A DNA stretch of 64,000 bases from Clostridiales bacterium (GTDB lineage: Bacteria; Bacillota; Clostridia; Peptostreptococcales; T1SED10-28). Shown piece after piece: positions 19,774-29,292 of the stretch (its first letter is position 1; each line of letters begins with the position of its first letter). The notes below the pieces were generated by a model. The model did no database searches. It saw only the letters and a program-made list of their open reading frames with translations, and was not told the DNA's origin. The position numbers and the translations under genes were made by a program. The stretch covers positions 1 through 64,000 of the forward strand of contig SKOH01000021.1 in the NCBI GenBank assembly GCA_007120165.1. Reading direction: 5' to 3'.

Positions 19774-20455
19774 TATTTTAACCCTGGAAAACATTGATAA
19801 AGTCTATGGATCAAAAATTAAAACCCAGGTAATTTTTGATTTAAACCTCAGTTTTCAGCCCGGGACTTTTAATTCCATCATCGGTCAGTCCGGCAGCGGT
19901 AAGAGCACCCTGTTAAATATCATGGGTACCTTGGATAAGCCTACAAAGGGCAAAGTTTTAGTTGAGGGCCGGGATACCGGTGCATTAAAGAAAAATGATT
20001 TGGCAAAACTGCGGAATGAGGCGATTGGTTTTGTATTTCAGTTTCATTATCTCTTACCGGAGTTTACCACATTAGAGAATATTTTAATGCCTCAATGGGT
20101 GAAAAATAAAAGGATTGAGCCGGAAATTCAGCGGCGGGCCGAGGAGTTAATTGAGGTGGTAGGGCTGGAAAAAGTAAAAAACAATCTGGCAACGGATATG
20201 TCAGGAGGCCAGCAGCAACGGGCTGCCATTGCCAGAGCGTTGATGAATCGTCCGAGGATCTTACTCGCCGACGAACCTACCGGAAACCTGGATTCGGAAA
20301 CCAGCAACAGCATTTACCGACTGCTCAAGGATATCAATAAGGAGTTTCAGTCCACTTTTATTGTGATCACCCATGATAAGAAAATTGCGGAACGTACCGA
20401 CCGGATTATTGAGTTGAAAGACGGCAAAGTCTACACCGATGTAACACAAAAATAA
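19766..20455 (+). CDS. ABC transporter ATP-binding protein, LolD/MacB type
   Basis: Walker [10 protein letters not shown], signature [15 protein letters not shown], Walker [13 protein letters not shown]. Confidence 0.95.
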   Translation: MDSILTLENIDKVYGSKIKTQVIFDLNLSFQPGTFNSIIGQSGSGKSTLLNIMGTLDKPTKGKVLVEGRDTGALKKNDLAKLRNEAIGFVFQFHYLLPEFTTLENILMPQWVKNKRIEPEIQRRAEELIEVVGLEKVKNNLATDMSGGQQQRAAIARALMNRPRILLADEPTGNLDSETSNSIYRLLKDINKEFQSTFIVITHDKKIAERTDRIIELKDGKVYTDVTQK

Positions 20456-20535
20456 GTCTTGAGGGCTTTACCCCGGAGGGGAGGGGTGTTATAATGGGAA
20501 CAGGAGATATGTTAAACATTAAAGGAGAGGATAAT

Positions 20536-20928
20536 ATGCCCAAAATTGAAGTAGGATTTCCTGAAGGAAAAAAAGTAAGTGCAAATATCAAAGGTTTTAC
20601 CATTGTAACGGACCAGCCCGTGGATGAAGGAGGAGAAGGGATGGTTGCCTCCCCCTTTGATCTTTTTTTAAGTTCCATCGCCACCTGCACCGGTTTTTAT
20701 GCTCTGCGGTTTTGTGAGAGTAAAGATATTGATATGGAAGGGATGAAGCTTGTTTTGAATACCGAGAAAAATCCTGACACGGGGATGATCGGAAGAATGG
20801 AATTGAAGTTAACCCTCCCCGAAGGATTCCCGGAAAAGTACCGAAAAGCGATTATTCGTTCCATGAATTTATGCACGGTTAAAAAACACATGATGGATCC
20901 TCCGGAATTTGAAATTACCGCTGAATAA
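20536..20928 (+). CDS. OsmC family protein
   Basis: ASPFDLFLSSIATCTGFYALRFCESKDID, C-terminal NLCTVKKHM; RBS aaaggagagg before ATG 20536. Confidence 0.88.
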   Translation: MPKIEVGFPEGKKVSANIKGFTIVTDQPVDEGGEGMVASPFDLFLSSIATCTGFYALRFCESKDIDMEGMKLVLNTEKNPDTGMIGRMELKLTLPEGFPEKYRKAIIRSMNLCTVKKHMMDPPEFEITAE

Positions 20929-20940
20929 CCTGATAAATTA

Positions 20941-20976
20941 AACAATCCGTCGGATGGAAATTCCGGCGGATTGTTA
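20941..20976. terminator. Bidirectional hairpin between convergent genes
   Basis: AACAATCCG...CGGATTGTT. Confidence 0.55.
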
Positions 20977-20989
20977 ATTTATTGGGTTT

Positions 20990-21865
20990 TTATTTTCCGG
21001 AAGGCCTTTTCTTATGATTGGAGTCTTTATACCACAATCTTGTGGCATTGATTTCTCCTCCCATAAGGACAATAAGACTGCTGATGTTCAGCCAGATCAA
21101 TAAGGCGATTACTGCACCGATACTACCGTACAGTCGGGAGAATGCCCCGTAATTGTTTACATAAAAGGAAAAAATAAGGGAAATGATAATCCAGCCCAGC
21201 GTAGCAAATATAGCCCCGGGGTATACATCTTTAAAAGTCAGCAGGTAATTCGGTCCGATACGGTAAAAGAGGGTGAAGATAAAAAATAAAACCAGCAGGG
21301 GAGCTCCATAACGTATGTATTCCCACACCGACAGAAAAAATTCCGAGAATCCGAGATATTCCGAGATCGCCAAACCGATAAATCGACCGAAAACCATGAA
21401 GAACAGCGAAAAAATGATGATAAAGGCTAATCCGAAGGTAAAGATTACCCCCATGGCCCGAAGTTTAAAAAAAGAACGGCTCTCATAGACATTATAGGCC
21501 TTGTTCAATCCTCTTATAAGGGCAGAGGTGCCTCTTGAGGCCGCCCAGATGGTACCTAAGGAGCTGACGGAAAGCAGGGTGGCATTAAGGCCGCTTCGAA
21601 TGTCGTCCAGGATCGTCAAAGTCAGTTGAAATACTTCATCCGGCAGAATATAAGCCAGTTGTCTAATGGTCTCTCCCTCGGTCAGCGGAGTAAAGTTTAA
21701 TAACACAATCAGTACGATCAGAAAAGGAAAAAAAGACAGAATCAGATAATAACTGAGTTGAGCCCCTAAGGCAGTAAGTTCATTTTTTTTAAACTGTTCT
21801 TTTAAGTGCAGTACCAAGGATTTCCATTTGGTCAGTTTTTTCGTTGTTTTATCCATGTTCCTCAT
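20990..21865 (-). CDS. YihY/virulence factor BrkB family membrane protein
   Basis: GAQLSYYLILSFFPFLIVLI, ...GAIFATLGWIIISLIFSFYVNNYGAFSRLYGSIGAVIALLIWLNISSLIVLMGGEINA. Confidence 0.93.
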   Translation of the reverse strand: MRNMDKTTKKLTKWKSLVLHLKEQFKKNELTALGAQLSYYLILSFFPFLIVLIVLLNFTPLTEGETIRQLAYILPDEVFQLTLTILDDIRSGLNATLLSVSSLGTIWAASRGTSALIRGLNKAYNVYESRSFFKLRAMGVIFTFGLAFIIIFSLFFMVFGRFIGLAISEYLGFSEFFLSVWEYIRYGAPLLVLFFIFTLFYRIGPNYLLTFKDVYPGAIFATLGWIIISLIFSFYVNNYGAFSRLYGSIGAVIALLIWLNISSLIVLMGGEINATRLWYKDSNHKKRPSGK

Positions 21866-23213
21866 CCTTTAGATAGGTATTGATGTACTGTAAGACGTCA
21901 AACTTCCTTTTTGCCCCTTGATAATTCATATATCGAATTTTCCCGAAAATTTCCCGCTCTTTCCAGGCCCGGTCATGAAGGCCTCCGATACTCCAGGCAA
22001 TGCCGGTATAGCCGTTGGGATCCCGCCCGTCGATACTGTAGCTGTCGTTTAGCTTTATGGCAAACGCCATAGCCTCTTCGGGACTTTTCGTCCACTGGAG
22101 AATTTTTTTGCACCAATACATCCGTAAATAACTATGGATTTTTCCGGTTGTTAACAGTTCCCACTGGGCGGCGTTCCAGAGTCTGTCGTGGGTGTTTCCA
22201 TGGAGAAAATCCTCATAAGCGTATAGATGCTCCCTTGGATCCCTTCGATGGGCATCAAGACTTTTTTTCGCCCAGTGGGGAAATCCGTTAAAATTGTCAT
22301 AATTTATATTATAATAGCAGTAATTATCGGATAGTTCCTTTCGAACGAAAATCTGTTCCACGAAGTCCCTGGTGGCAGAGGAATGAAATTTGCTTTCTTC
22401 CAGGGCTAAAAGTACCTGCTGTGAGGAAATCTGGCCAAAATGCAAATAAGGGGAAAGCCCTGACAAGGCTTCCTTAGTAGGATCATTACTGTGGGCGGCA
22501 TAGTTATTGAGACGATTTTCAATGAAATCTTCCATCTGTTTTTTGCCGGCTCTTGGTCCGGAGGGGTAGGTTGCGGTGAAATATGGATTTTTTTCCAATG
22601 GCAAACTATCCAGCAGGGTACTCCAGGAAATATCCGGAAGTTCTTTTGTAAAGGGAACCGGGTGTTTTAGTATTTTAGGCTGCTGGTGCAAAAACTCTTC
22701 CAATAATTTATGGAGTTTCGGCCGCAGGGTGTAGGCCCCGTATTCCTGTTTTTTAGAAGCGGTGGTCACTGGAACGATATTATGACCATCGACTGTTTCC
22801 ATCGAAACAGTTATTTTTTCGGCAATGTGCTGCTGCAGGCTTTTTTTCTGCCGCAGGGGATCAAAGTCAGTGACCATATGGGAAATCCCGTGGTTTCTAA
22901 TAAACTGGGGGATGAGCTTCGAAGGATCCCCCTTCAAAAGAGTAAACGCAATATTGTGCTTTTGTAAACCTGCCGCCACTTCCTTAAGTCCCCGGAGCAT
23001 AAAATCGTAATGAGAGTAGTTGGCATGTAAAAATGAATCCATCAGTACAAAGATCACAATCAGCGGCTGGTTTTCTGTTAAGGCTCTTTGCTGAGCGTAG
23101 GAAAGGGCCCAATTACTCTCGGTTCGCTGCTCACGGCTCATCCAGTAAAGAATCGGACCTTGATTGGATTTCTTAGTATCATGGTACACAGTAATAACTC
23201 TTCTTGGGTCCAT
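21849..23213 (-). CDS. Deoxyribodipyrimidine photolyase, class II
   Basis: LNDSYSIDGRDPNGYTGIAWSIGGLHDRAW, WELLTTGKIHSYLRMYWCKKILQWT; start moved from 23417 to ATG 23213, which has an AAGGAGG RBS. Confidence 0.9.
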   Translation of the reverse strand: MDPRRVITVYHDTKKSNQGPILYWMSREQRTESNWALSYAQQRALTENQPLIVIFVLMDSFLHANYSHYDFMLRGLKEVAAGLQKHNIAFTLLKGDPSKLIPQFIRNHGISHMVTDFDPLRQKKSLQQHIAEKITVSMETVDGHNIVPVTTASKKQEYGAYTLRPKLHKLLEEFLHQQPKILKHPVPFTKELPDISWSTLLDSLPLEKNPYFTATYPSGPRAGKKQMEDFIENRLNNYAAHSNDPTKEALSGLSPYLHFGQISSQQVLLALEESKFHSSATRDFVEQIFVRKELSDNYCYYNINYDNFNGFPHWAKKSLDAHRRDPREHLYAYEDFLHGNTHDRLWNAAQWELLTTGKIHSYLRMYWCKKILQWTKSPEEAMAFAIKLNDSYSIDGRDPNGYTGIAWSIGGLHDRAWKEREIFGKIRYMNYQGAKRKFDVLQYINTYLKDEEHG

Positions 23214-23433
23214 ATCCATCCTCCTTGCAGGAATAAAAAGATTGATATACATATATACCCTCATCAATAGGAAGGGTAAACAAAATTCCAACAATTGCAT
23301 TCTGATCCATTTTAAAACGGCAAGAGTAGGAGCTGTCGAGATAGCCTTCGAATAATTGATAAGTCTTGTGAGAAAGTAAAGGTTTCGGTATAATGAGAAA
23401 GCAGTGGGAAAATACATATAAGGAGGAAGCGTA

Positions 23434-24243
23434 ATGGAAATATCACAGAACTTTCGAGAATCGATTATTCAGTATGGTATCAGAGTGGCGATCGGACTTG
23501 TGATTTTATTGGTCGGTCTTGCCGTTATTAAAGTGCTGATCGGAATGCTGGAAAAATTTCTTCAGGCAAGCAGACTGAACGAATCCTTACACGGGTTTAT
23601 TAAGTCCCTAACCTCTTTCGGACTGAATATCATTTTGATTATTACCGTATTGGGTTTACTAGGTATCCCCATGGCGACGTTTGTCGCAATACTCGGTGCT
23701 GCAGGCCTGGCAATCGGCTTCGCCCTGCGGGATAGCCTGGGAAATATTGCGGGAGGAATCATCATCCTTAGTTCAAGACCTTTTAATGTAGGGGATTTCA
23801 TCAGTGCCCAGGGAGAAATGGGTACGGTCAAAGAAATTCTTATTCTGCATACCCGTCTGGTCACTCCCGATAATAAGAAGGTAGTGATCCCCAACGGACC
23901 TCTGGCCAACGGAAACATTACCAATTTCAGTGCCGAGGAGTTAAGAAGGGTGGACCTTACCTATGGTGTAGGATATGAGGACGATATTATGCAGGTAAAG
24001 GGCATTTTGACAGAATTGATAGAGAACCACGAACTTACGTTAAAGGAACCGGAAGCCATGGTTCGAGTCATCGAATACGGCGACAGCTCCGTGAACTTTA
24101 CTGTAAGGGTCTGGTGCAAAAAGGAAGATTACTGGTCTATTTATTACGACCTTCAGGAAGCGGTAAAAATGCGATTTGACGAAGAAAACATCAACATTCC
24201 TTATCCACAAATGGATTTGCATGTCAATCAGTTAAGCAGGTAA
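23434..24243 (+). CDS. Small-conductance mechanosensitive channel, MscS family
   Basis: GAAGLAIGFALRDSLGNIAGGIIILSSRPFNVGDFI. Confidence 0.94.
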   Translation: MEISQNFRESIIQYGIRVAIGLVILLVGLAVIKVLIGMLEKFLQASRLNESLHGFIKSLTSFGLNIILIITVLGLLGIPMATFVAILGAAGLAIGFALRDSLGNIAGGIIILSSRPFNVGDFISAQGEMGTVKEILILHTRLVTPDNKKVVIPNGPLANGNITNFSAEELRRVDLTYGVGYEDDIMQVKGILTELIENHELTLKEPEAMVRVIEYGDSSVNFTVRVWCKKEDYWSIYYDLQEAVKMRFDEENINIPYPQMDLHVNQLSR

Positions 24244-24383
24244 AGGGATGGGGTGAAAATCCGTAGAATGCCATGGAAGACCTCCCGGGGGAAAGAAAGT
24301 TTTTTTGATTACGTAAAAAATATATGGGTATCATTAGAATGGTGTGAAATTGAATGATAAATTATTTATAAGGAGGTTTTTTT

Positions 24384-24890
24384 TTGAAAAACGCATTAGA
24401 TATTTTACAATTTGCAATGGATATGGAAATACAGGGGCAAAACTTCTATATCAGTTTCAGCGATAAAGTGGAGAACCCGGTGGCAAAGAAAATGTTCGAA
24501 TCCTTAGCAAAGGAAGAGAAAAGACATTATGACATCCTCAAAAAAGAATACGACAATATTGAAGTCAATAAAGAGTGGTCGGAGATGAATAATCTCGACG
24601 AATATAAAGGGGAAAGCATTTTTGAAGTACGTAAAGAGGCGGAAAAAGTATCCCCCGAGGACCTTAAAACCTCAACATCGGACATCTCGATTCTTAGGAT
24701 GGCCTATCTGATCGAAAATGATTTTGCAGAGTTTTATAAAAAAGCCATCGAAAACACCGAAGATCCAAAGGGGAAAAAGATGCTGGAAACCCTGTACGAA
24801 TGGGAAAACGAGCATCGAAAAGTATTTTACGAAGAATATCAAAAGGCCATGAAGGATAATTGGTTCGATCAGAGCTTTTCTCCTTTCTAA
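24384..24890 (+). CDS. Ferritin-like/rubrerythrin-type diiron protein (no rubredoxin domain)
   Basis: AMDMEIQGQNFY...LAKEEKRHYDIL...ENDFAEFYKKA...EWENEHRKVF. Confidence 0.85.
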   Translation: MKNALDILQFAMDMEIQGQNFYISFSDKVENPVAKKMFESLAKEEKRHYDILKKEYDNIEVNKEWSEMNNLDEYKGESIFEVRKEAEKVSPEDLKTSTSDISILRMAYLIENDFAEFYKKAIENTEDPKGKKMLETLYEWENEHRKVFYEEYQKAMKDNWFDQSFSPF

Positions 24891-24905
24891 AAACCCATAA
24901 CAGTT

Positions 24906-24947
24906 AAAAAACCTAAGGAACGGCTACTCCGTCCTTAGGTTTTTTTA
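24906..24947. terminator. Bidirectional terminator
   Basis: AAAAAACCTAAGGA...TCCTTAGGTTTTTTT between convergent genes. Confidence 0.8.
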
Positions 24948-24950
24948 AGC

Positions 24951-25469
24951 TTAGTTTCGCTCTTTTAGCATCTTTAAGGATGCGTCAATGAAAGCGGGAA
25001 GGTCTTTTGGGGTTCTGCTGGTAATTAGATTTCTGTCCACCACTACTTCCCTGTCCACATAATTGGCTCCGGCATTTTTCACATCCATAATAACGGATTT
25101 ATAGCAGGTAAGGGTGCGCCCGCTTAATACTTCCGCCGTTACCAATAATTGCGGTCCATGGCAAATAGTAAAGACCGGCTTATCTAATGTGAAATAGTTT
25201 CGAAGGAAATCCACAATTTTTTCATCGGAACGCAGGGCATCGGGGGAATAGCCTCCGGGAATCAGTAAGGCGACAAAATCTTCGGGAGAGACATTATCCG
25301 CAACTTCGTCAATAGTCACAGGGTTTTCCCCATTCTTGTCGCTTACTTTCTCGCCTTTTTCCTTGCCGATGTGTACCAGTTCGTAGCCTGCATCCTTAAA
25401 AGCCTCTGCCGGTTCACTGTACTCCGAGGTTTCATAAAGCTTTCCGATTAAAACACCAATTTTTTTCAC
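24951..25469 (-). CDS. DJ-1/PfpI family protein
   Basis: VALLIPGGYSPDALRSDEKIVDFLRNYFTLDKPVFTICHGPQLLVTAEVLSGRTLTCY. Confidence 0.92.
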   Translation of the reverse strand: MKKIGVLIGKLYETSEYSEPAEAFKDAGYELVHIGKEKGEKVSDKNGENPVTIDEVADNVSPEDFVALLIPGGYSPDALRSDEKIVDFLRNYFTLDKPVFTICHGPQLLVTAEVLSGRTLTCYKSVIMDVKNAGANYVDREVVVDRNLITSRTPKDLPAFIDASLKMLKERN

Positions 25470-25677
25470 CTGTATACCTCCTTTAAAAATATCCAGCCTA
25501 ATATTTAAGGGTTATTAAAACCCGAATCATACATTAGCGATGATACCCAAAAACCAGCAAAATAATCATAGGAGGAAAGGATCGATTGTGGAATTTTCTC
25601 TGGAAAAGCTTTGCAAACAGCAGAAATTGAGGTATGATTTTACCATGGAATAAAAGGTCTTAAAGGAGCTGGGTAAA

Positions 25678-26148
25678 TTGATCAAGGGATACATCTATCA
25701 GACGAAACTTGGTCCGATGACGATTTTGGAAAAAGACGGGTTCTTGGTGGGCATTGAGTTGGGTGAACAAAAAGAACAGAAGTACCCCATAGAAGAAACG
25801 GAAGTAATTAAGAGAGCCTATGGGCAAATTGAGGAATACCTGACAGGAAAAAGACGAAGGTTTGACCTGCCCCTAAGGCCGGAAGGGTCGGAGTTCCAAC
25901 AGCAGGTTTGGAAGGCTTTGTTGGAAATTCCCCATGGAAAAACCTGCAGTTATAAAGATTTAGCAGTGAAAATTCAACGGCCCAAAGCCTGCCGCGCTGT
26001 TGGCGGGGCGAATAATAAAAATCCGCTGCCGATTCTGATTCCCTGTCACCGGGTCATCGGGAATAATGGCAAACTGGTCGGGTATCGGGGTGGGCTTGAA
26101 ATGAAGGAAAAACTGTTGAGGATTGAATCCTCAAATAATGATCAATAA
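25678..26148 (+). CDS. ogt: Methylated-DNA--protein-cysteine S-methyltransferase
   Basis: Active site PCHRVIGNNGKLVGYRGGLEMKEKLL; TTG start. Confidence 0.93.
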   Translation: MIKGYIYQTKLGPMTILEKDGFLVGIELGEQKEQKYPIEETEVIKRAYGQIEEYLTGKRRRFDLPLRPEGSEFQQQVWKALLEIPHGKTCSYKDLAVKIQRPKACRAVGGANNKNPLPILIPCHRVIGNNGKLVGYRGGLEMKEKLLRIESSNNDQ

Positions 26149-26243
26149 AAATGACAATCAGCGGATCATAAGGATTTTATGAACCTTCGATTAATGACGG
26201 CAAGTGTCAATACGACTAAGAATAGAGTAAAGGAGAAGTATAT

Positions 26244-26501
26244 ATGAGCAACGAATTCCCCTATGTAATTACATTTGATTCCACCCATGCAGCGATGGAT
26301 GCAGAAAAAAAGCTCTTAAAAACCGGTATAAAAATTCATATGATCCCCACGCCAAGGCAGATCACGGCAAACTGCGGTCTTTCCCTGAAGATTACGGGAA
26401 TAACTCGGGAGGATTTGGAAGATCTTTTAGCCGAATTAGAGATCAAGGGAAAGGCCCTTTATCGAATGGAGAGTTATCATAAAATTGAAAAGATCAAATA
26501 G
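26244..26501 (+). CDS. DUF3343 (putative Se/S carrier-like) protein
   Basis: 85 aa; YVITFDSTHAAMDAEKKLLKTGIKIHMIPTPRQITANCGLSLKI with single Cys-Gly motif. Confidence 0.78.
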   Translation: MSNEFPYVITFDSTHAAMDAEKKLLKTGIKIHMIPTPRQITANCGLSLKITGITREDLEDLLAELEIKGKALYRMESYHKIEKIK

Positions 26502-26638
26502 GTTTCTTATAACTAATATAAAAAAGAAAATAGATGTATTCGGTTAAGAGATGGTAACGATTATAAATAAAAATGATGAAATGTACAAAGATGGAAATAA
26601 GTAATTGCCAAAACGAATAATCAGAAAGGAAGTGGAGC

Positions 26639-27220
26639 ATGGCTCATAAGTTTGATCCGAAAAACAAAAAAAAACTTCAATCCAAAGATCGGCGGCAAAA
26701 TCTTCCTCCGGATAGGGTGTTAGCGAAAATCGGTCTTCAGCCTGGTCAGAATTTCATTGATATCGGATGCGGTGTCGGTTACTTCAGCCTTCCCGCATCA
26801 AAGATCCTGGGGCCGAAGGGCAGGGTTTATGCCCTGGATACTTCTGAAGAGATGACCGAATTTTTGAAATCGGAGTTAAAAGCACTATCCATTGAAAATG
26901 TTCAAGTGGCAAACTCTACGGAGTACGGATTCCCCCTGAAGGATGCTGCGGGAGAGATGCTGCTGATGTCCATGGTACTTCATGAAGTGGAGGATAAGCG
27001 GCGATTTTTACAGGAAGCCCGGCGCACATTAAAGAGCGGAGGGAAGATCATCATCATCGAATGGGTAAAAAAAGAGACGGAACAGGGTCCGCCTCTGATA
27101 CATCGCCTGGATCCCCAGGAGACCAAAGATTATTTAATTGATGCGGGATTTAAAACCCCTGCGGTAATCAATATAGATGAGGTGGCAAAGACCTTTTATC
27201 TTATTACTGCCGAAGCTTAG
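26639..27220 (+). CDS. Class I SAM-dependent methyltransferase
   Basis: GQNFIDIGCGVGYFSLPASKILGPKGRVYALDTSEEM. Confidence 0.88.
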   Translation: MAHKFDPKNKKKLQSKDRRQNLPPDRVLAKIGLQPGQNFIDIGCGVGYFSLPASKILGPKGRVYALDTSEEMTEFLKSELKALSIENVQVANSTEYGFPLKDAAGEMLLMSMVLHEVEDKRRFLQEARRTLKSGGKIIIIEWVKKETEQGPPLIHRLDPQETKDYLIDAGFKTPAVINIDEVAKTFYLITAEA

Positions 27221-27225
27221 ATATT

Positions 27226-29292
27226 TTACCCCTCGGTATCGTTTTGTAATTCCATATGGAGAAAACTTAAGAAATCCGTCCATTCTTCAATGATTTTATA
27301 GGTCGGCTTCCCGTGTCCATGGCCGGCCTTTTTCTCCAGCCGAAAGATTACCGGATTGGAAGCTTCGGGATTTTTTTCCGCGGCCTGTTGCAGGGTGGCG
27401 GCAAACTTCATTCCGTGGGCCGGGACCACCCGGTTGTCTCCCTCCGCCGAGGATATCAGTATTGGGGGATAAGTGGTATTTTCATCAACATTATGAAGGG
27501 GAGAATACCGATATAAAAATGTAAAGTGTTCCGGGTTTTCTGCCGTACCATACTCGGGGACCCAGTAACGACCAATGGTAAACTTATGGTACCGCAGCAT
27601 ATCGATTACCGGAACGGAGGAAATAACCGCTCCGAATAAATCCGGGCGCTGAATCATAGAGGCGGCCACCAAAAGACCACCGTTGCTGCGTCCATATATA
27701 CCCAGTTTTTCAGGACTTGTGTAGTGATGATCCACCAGCCACTGACCACAGGCAATAAAATCCTCGTATACCTTTTGCTTATTGGACAGGGTTCCGGCCT
27801 GATGCCAATGATCGCCGTATTCGCCACCCCCGCGAAGATTTGCCACTACATACAGTCCACCCTCTTCCAGCCAGGGAAGAATACCGGGATTATACTGAGG
27901 GGTCATGGAAATATTAAAACCACCGTACCCATAGAGCAGCGCTTTCTGCGGGGCATCCAATGTCAGGTCCTTCTTGCCGGTAATGAACATCGGGATTTCC
28001 GTACCGTCCTTGGAAGGTATAAAGACTTGACGGGTTTCGTAGTCTTCGTTATCAAAAAGCACTTTGGAGTGACAAATTTCAGAAAGACCTTGAACGTCAA
28101 AGTTGTACTTATAAATAGAGGTGGGGGATAAAAAGTTCGTAATGCCGATATACATTTCCCGGTGGTTTCGTTTTCCGCTGACACCCACTACACTGGAAAA
28201 CTCGGGGATATCAATGTTCGTTAAATATTCCCCGTCGATGGCATAAATGGCCAGTTTATGGGTACAGTCGGTCAATAACGTTAAAACAAAGGACTGATGC
28301 ACCATGCGGGCATCCTGGATAACCGATTTCCCCTCAGGAATAATTTCCTTAAGGCTCCCGTTGGTGCCGTTAATAGAAATCCTGATGATGCGTTTTCGAT
28401 CCGCATCCAAATCCGTCAGAAAATAAAAGTCGGTACCATCATTGGAAATATACCGGGCTTCCGCTTCCCCTTCCTCAAAGACCGGATAGAAGCCTTTTTC
28501 GGGACGGTTCAGATCCAATACGTAAAAGCCGTTTTTCGGCGAGGTTCCCCGGCGAAGGTAGAGCCCTAAAAATCGGAAATCATCGGTAACAATGGGCTGA
28601 AAACCAAGCTCCTTATCTTCGGGATCTTCGTAGATCAGCCGGTCCTTATTTTGCGGCGTGCCTAAGCGGTGATAATAGACCTTTGCAGAATTCCCCTCAT
28701 CCTCCGAGGCCCGGGTGGCAGGATCGGGAAAACGGGTGTAGTAAAAACCTTCTGAATCCCCGTCCCAAGCCACGGCAGTAAACTTAACCCAGGAGATCCT
28801 GTCGGATAACTCCTCAAAGGTATCGCTGTTAACGATGCGGATTTCCTGCCAGTCGCTGCCCTGTTTCGATCGTCCATAGGCCACGTACTTCCCGTCCCTG
28901 CTGACAAAATAACTGCTGAGGGCTACGGTTTGATCGTCGCTGAATTTGTTTGGATCGATTAAGGTTTCGGTGTGCAGATCCCGATCCTTCTTTACGTAGA
29001 GTTTCGGCTGATTATTTTCTTCCGAGGCTTTTAAAAAATACAGGAAGCTTTTGACCCGCTCCGGAACGAAGTATTTGGTGTATTGGAAGTGGTTTTGCAG
29101 TTGAAAGCGGTAATCCTCTCTTTTTTCATTTCCCGAGAAGTACTCAGATGTATGTTCCTCCTGTGTTTTAAGCCACTCCCTGGTATCTTCCCTCTCCGGG
29201 TCCTCTAAAAACCGATAAGGGTCCATCACCCTGGTTCCGTGAATCATCTCTTCTTTTAAGTAGTCATTGGACTTTTTCATAAGATTGATCAC
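27226..29292 (-). CDS. Prolyl oligopeptidase family serine peptidase (S9A)
   Basis: YRFLEDPEREDTREWLKTQE; catalytic GIYGRSNGGLLVAASMIQRPDLFGAV; C-terminal GHGHGKPTYKIIEEW; may start at ATG 29280. Confidence 0.93.
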   Translation of the reverse strand: MINLMKKSNDYLKEEMIHGTRVMDPYRFLEDPEREDTREWLKTQEEHTSEYFSGNEKREDYRFQLQNHFQYTKYFVPERVKSFLYFLKASEENNQPKLYVKKDRDLHTETLIDPNKFSDDQTVALSSYFVSRDGKYVAYGRSKQGSDWQEIRIVNSDTFEELSDRISWVKFTAVAWDGDSEGFYYTRFPDPATRASEDEGNSAKVYYHRLGTPQNKDRLIYEDPEDKELGFQPIVTDDFRFLGLYLRRGTSPKNGFYVLDLNRPEKGFYPVFEEGEAEARYISNDGTDFYFLTDLDADRKRIIRISINGTNGSLKEIIPEGKSVIQDARMVHQSFVLTLLTDCTHKLAIYAIDGEYLTNIDIPEFSSVVGVSGKRNHREMYIGITNFLSPTSIYKYNFDVQGLSEICHSKVLFDNEDYETRQVFIPSKDGTEIPMFITGKKDLTLDAPQKALLYGYGGFNISMTPQYNPGILPWLEEGGLYVVANLRGGGEYGDHWHQAGTLSNKQKVYEDFIACGQWLVDHHYTSPEKLGIYGRSNGGLLVAASMIQRPDLFGAVISSVPVIDMLRYHKFTIGRYWVPEYGTAENPEHFTFLYRYSPLHNVDENTTYPPILISSAEGDNRVVPAHGMKFAATLQQAAEKNPEASNPVIFRLEKKAGHGHGKPTYKIIEEWTDFLSFLHMELQNDTEG

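Noticed and set aside
23214-23417. N-terminal extension of the photolyase ORF (MYFPTAFSLYRNLYFL...)
   Set aside because: A good RBS (AAGGAGG) precedes ATG 23213 and the class II photolyase core begins there; the extension is intergenic.
24357-24373. AT-rich palindrome ATAAATTATTTAT before the ferritin-like gene, considered as a PerR/Fur box
   Set aside because: Matches the PerR consensus only at the central bases and overlaps the RBS region; expected by chance in AT-rich DNA.
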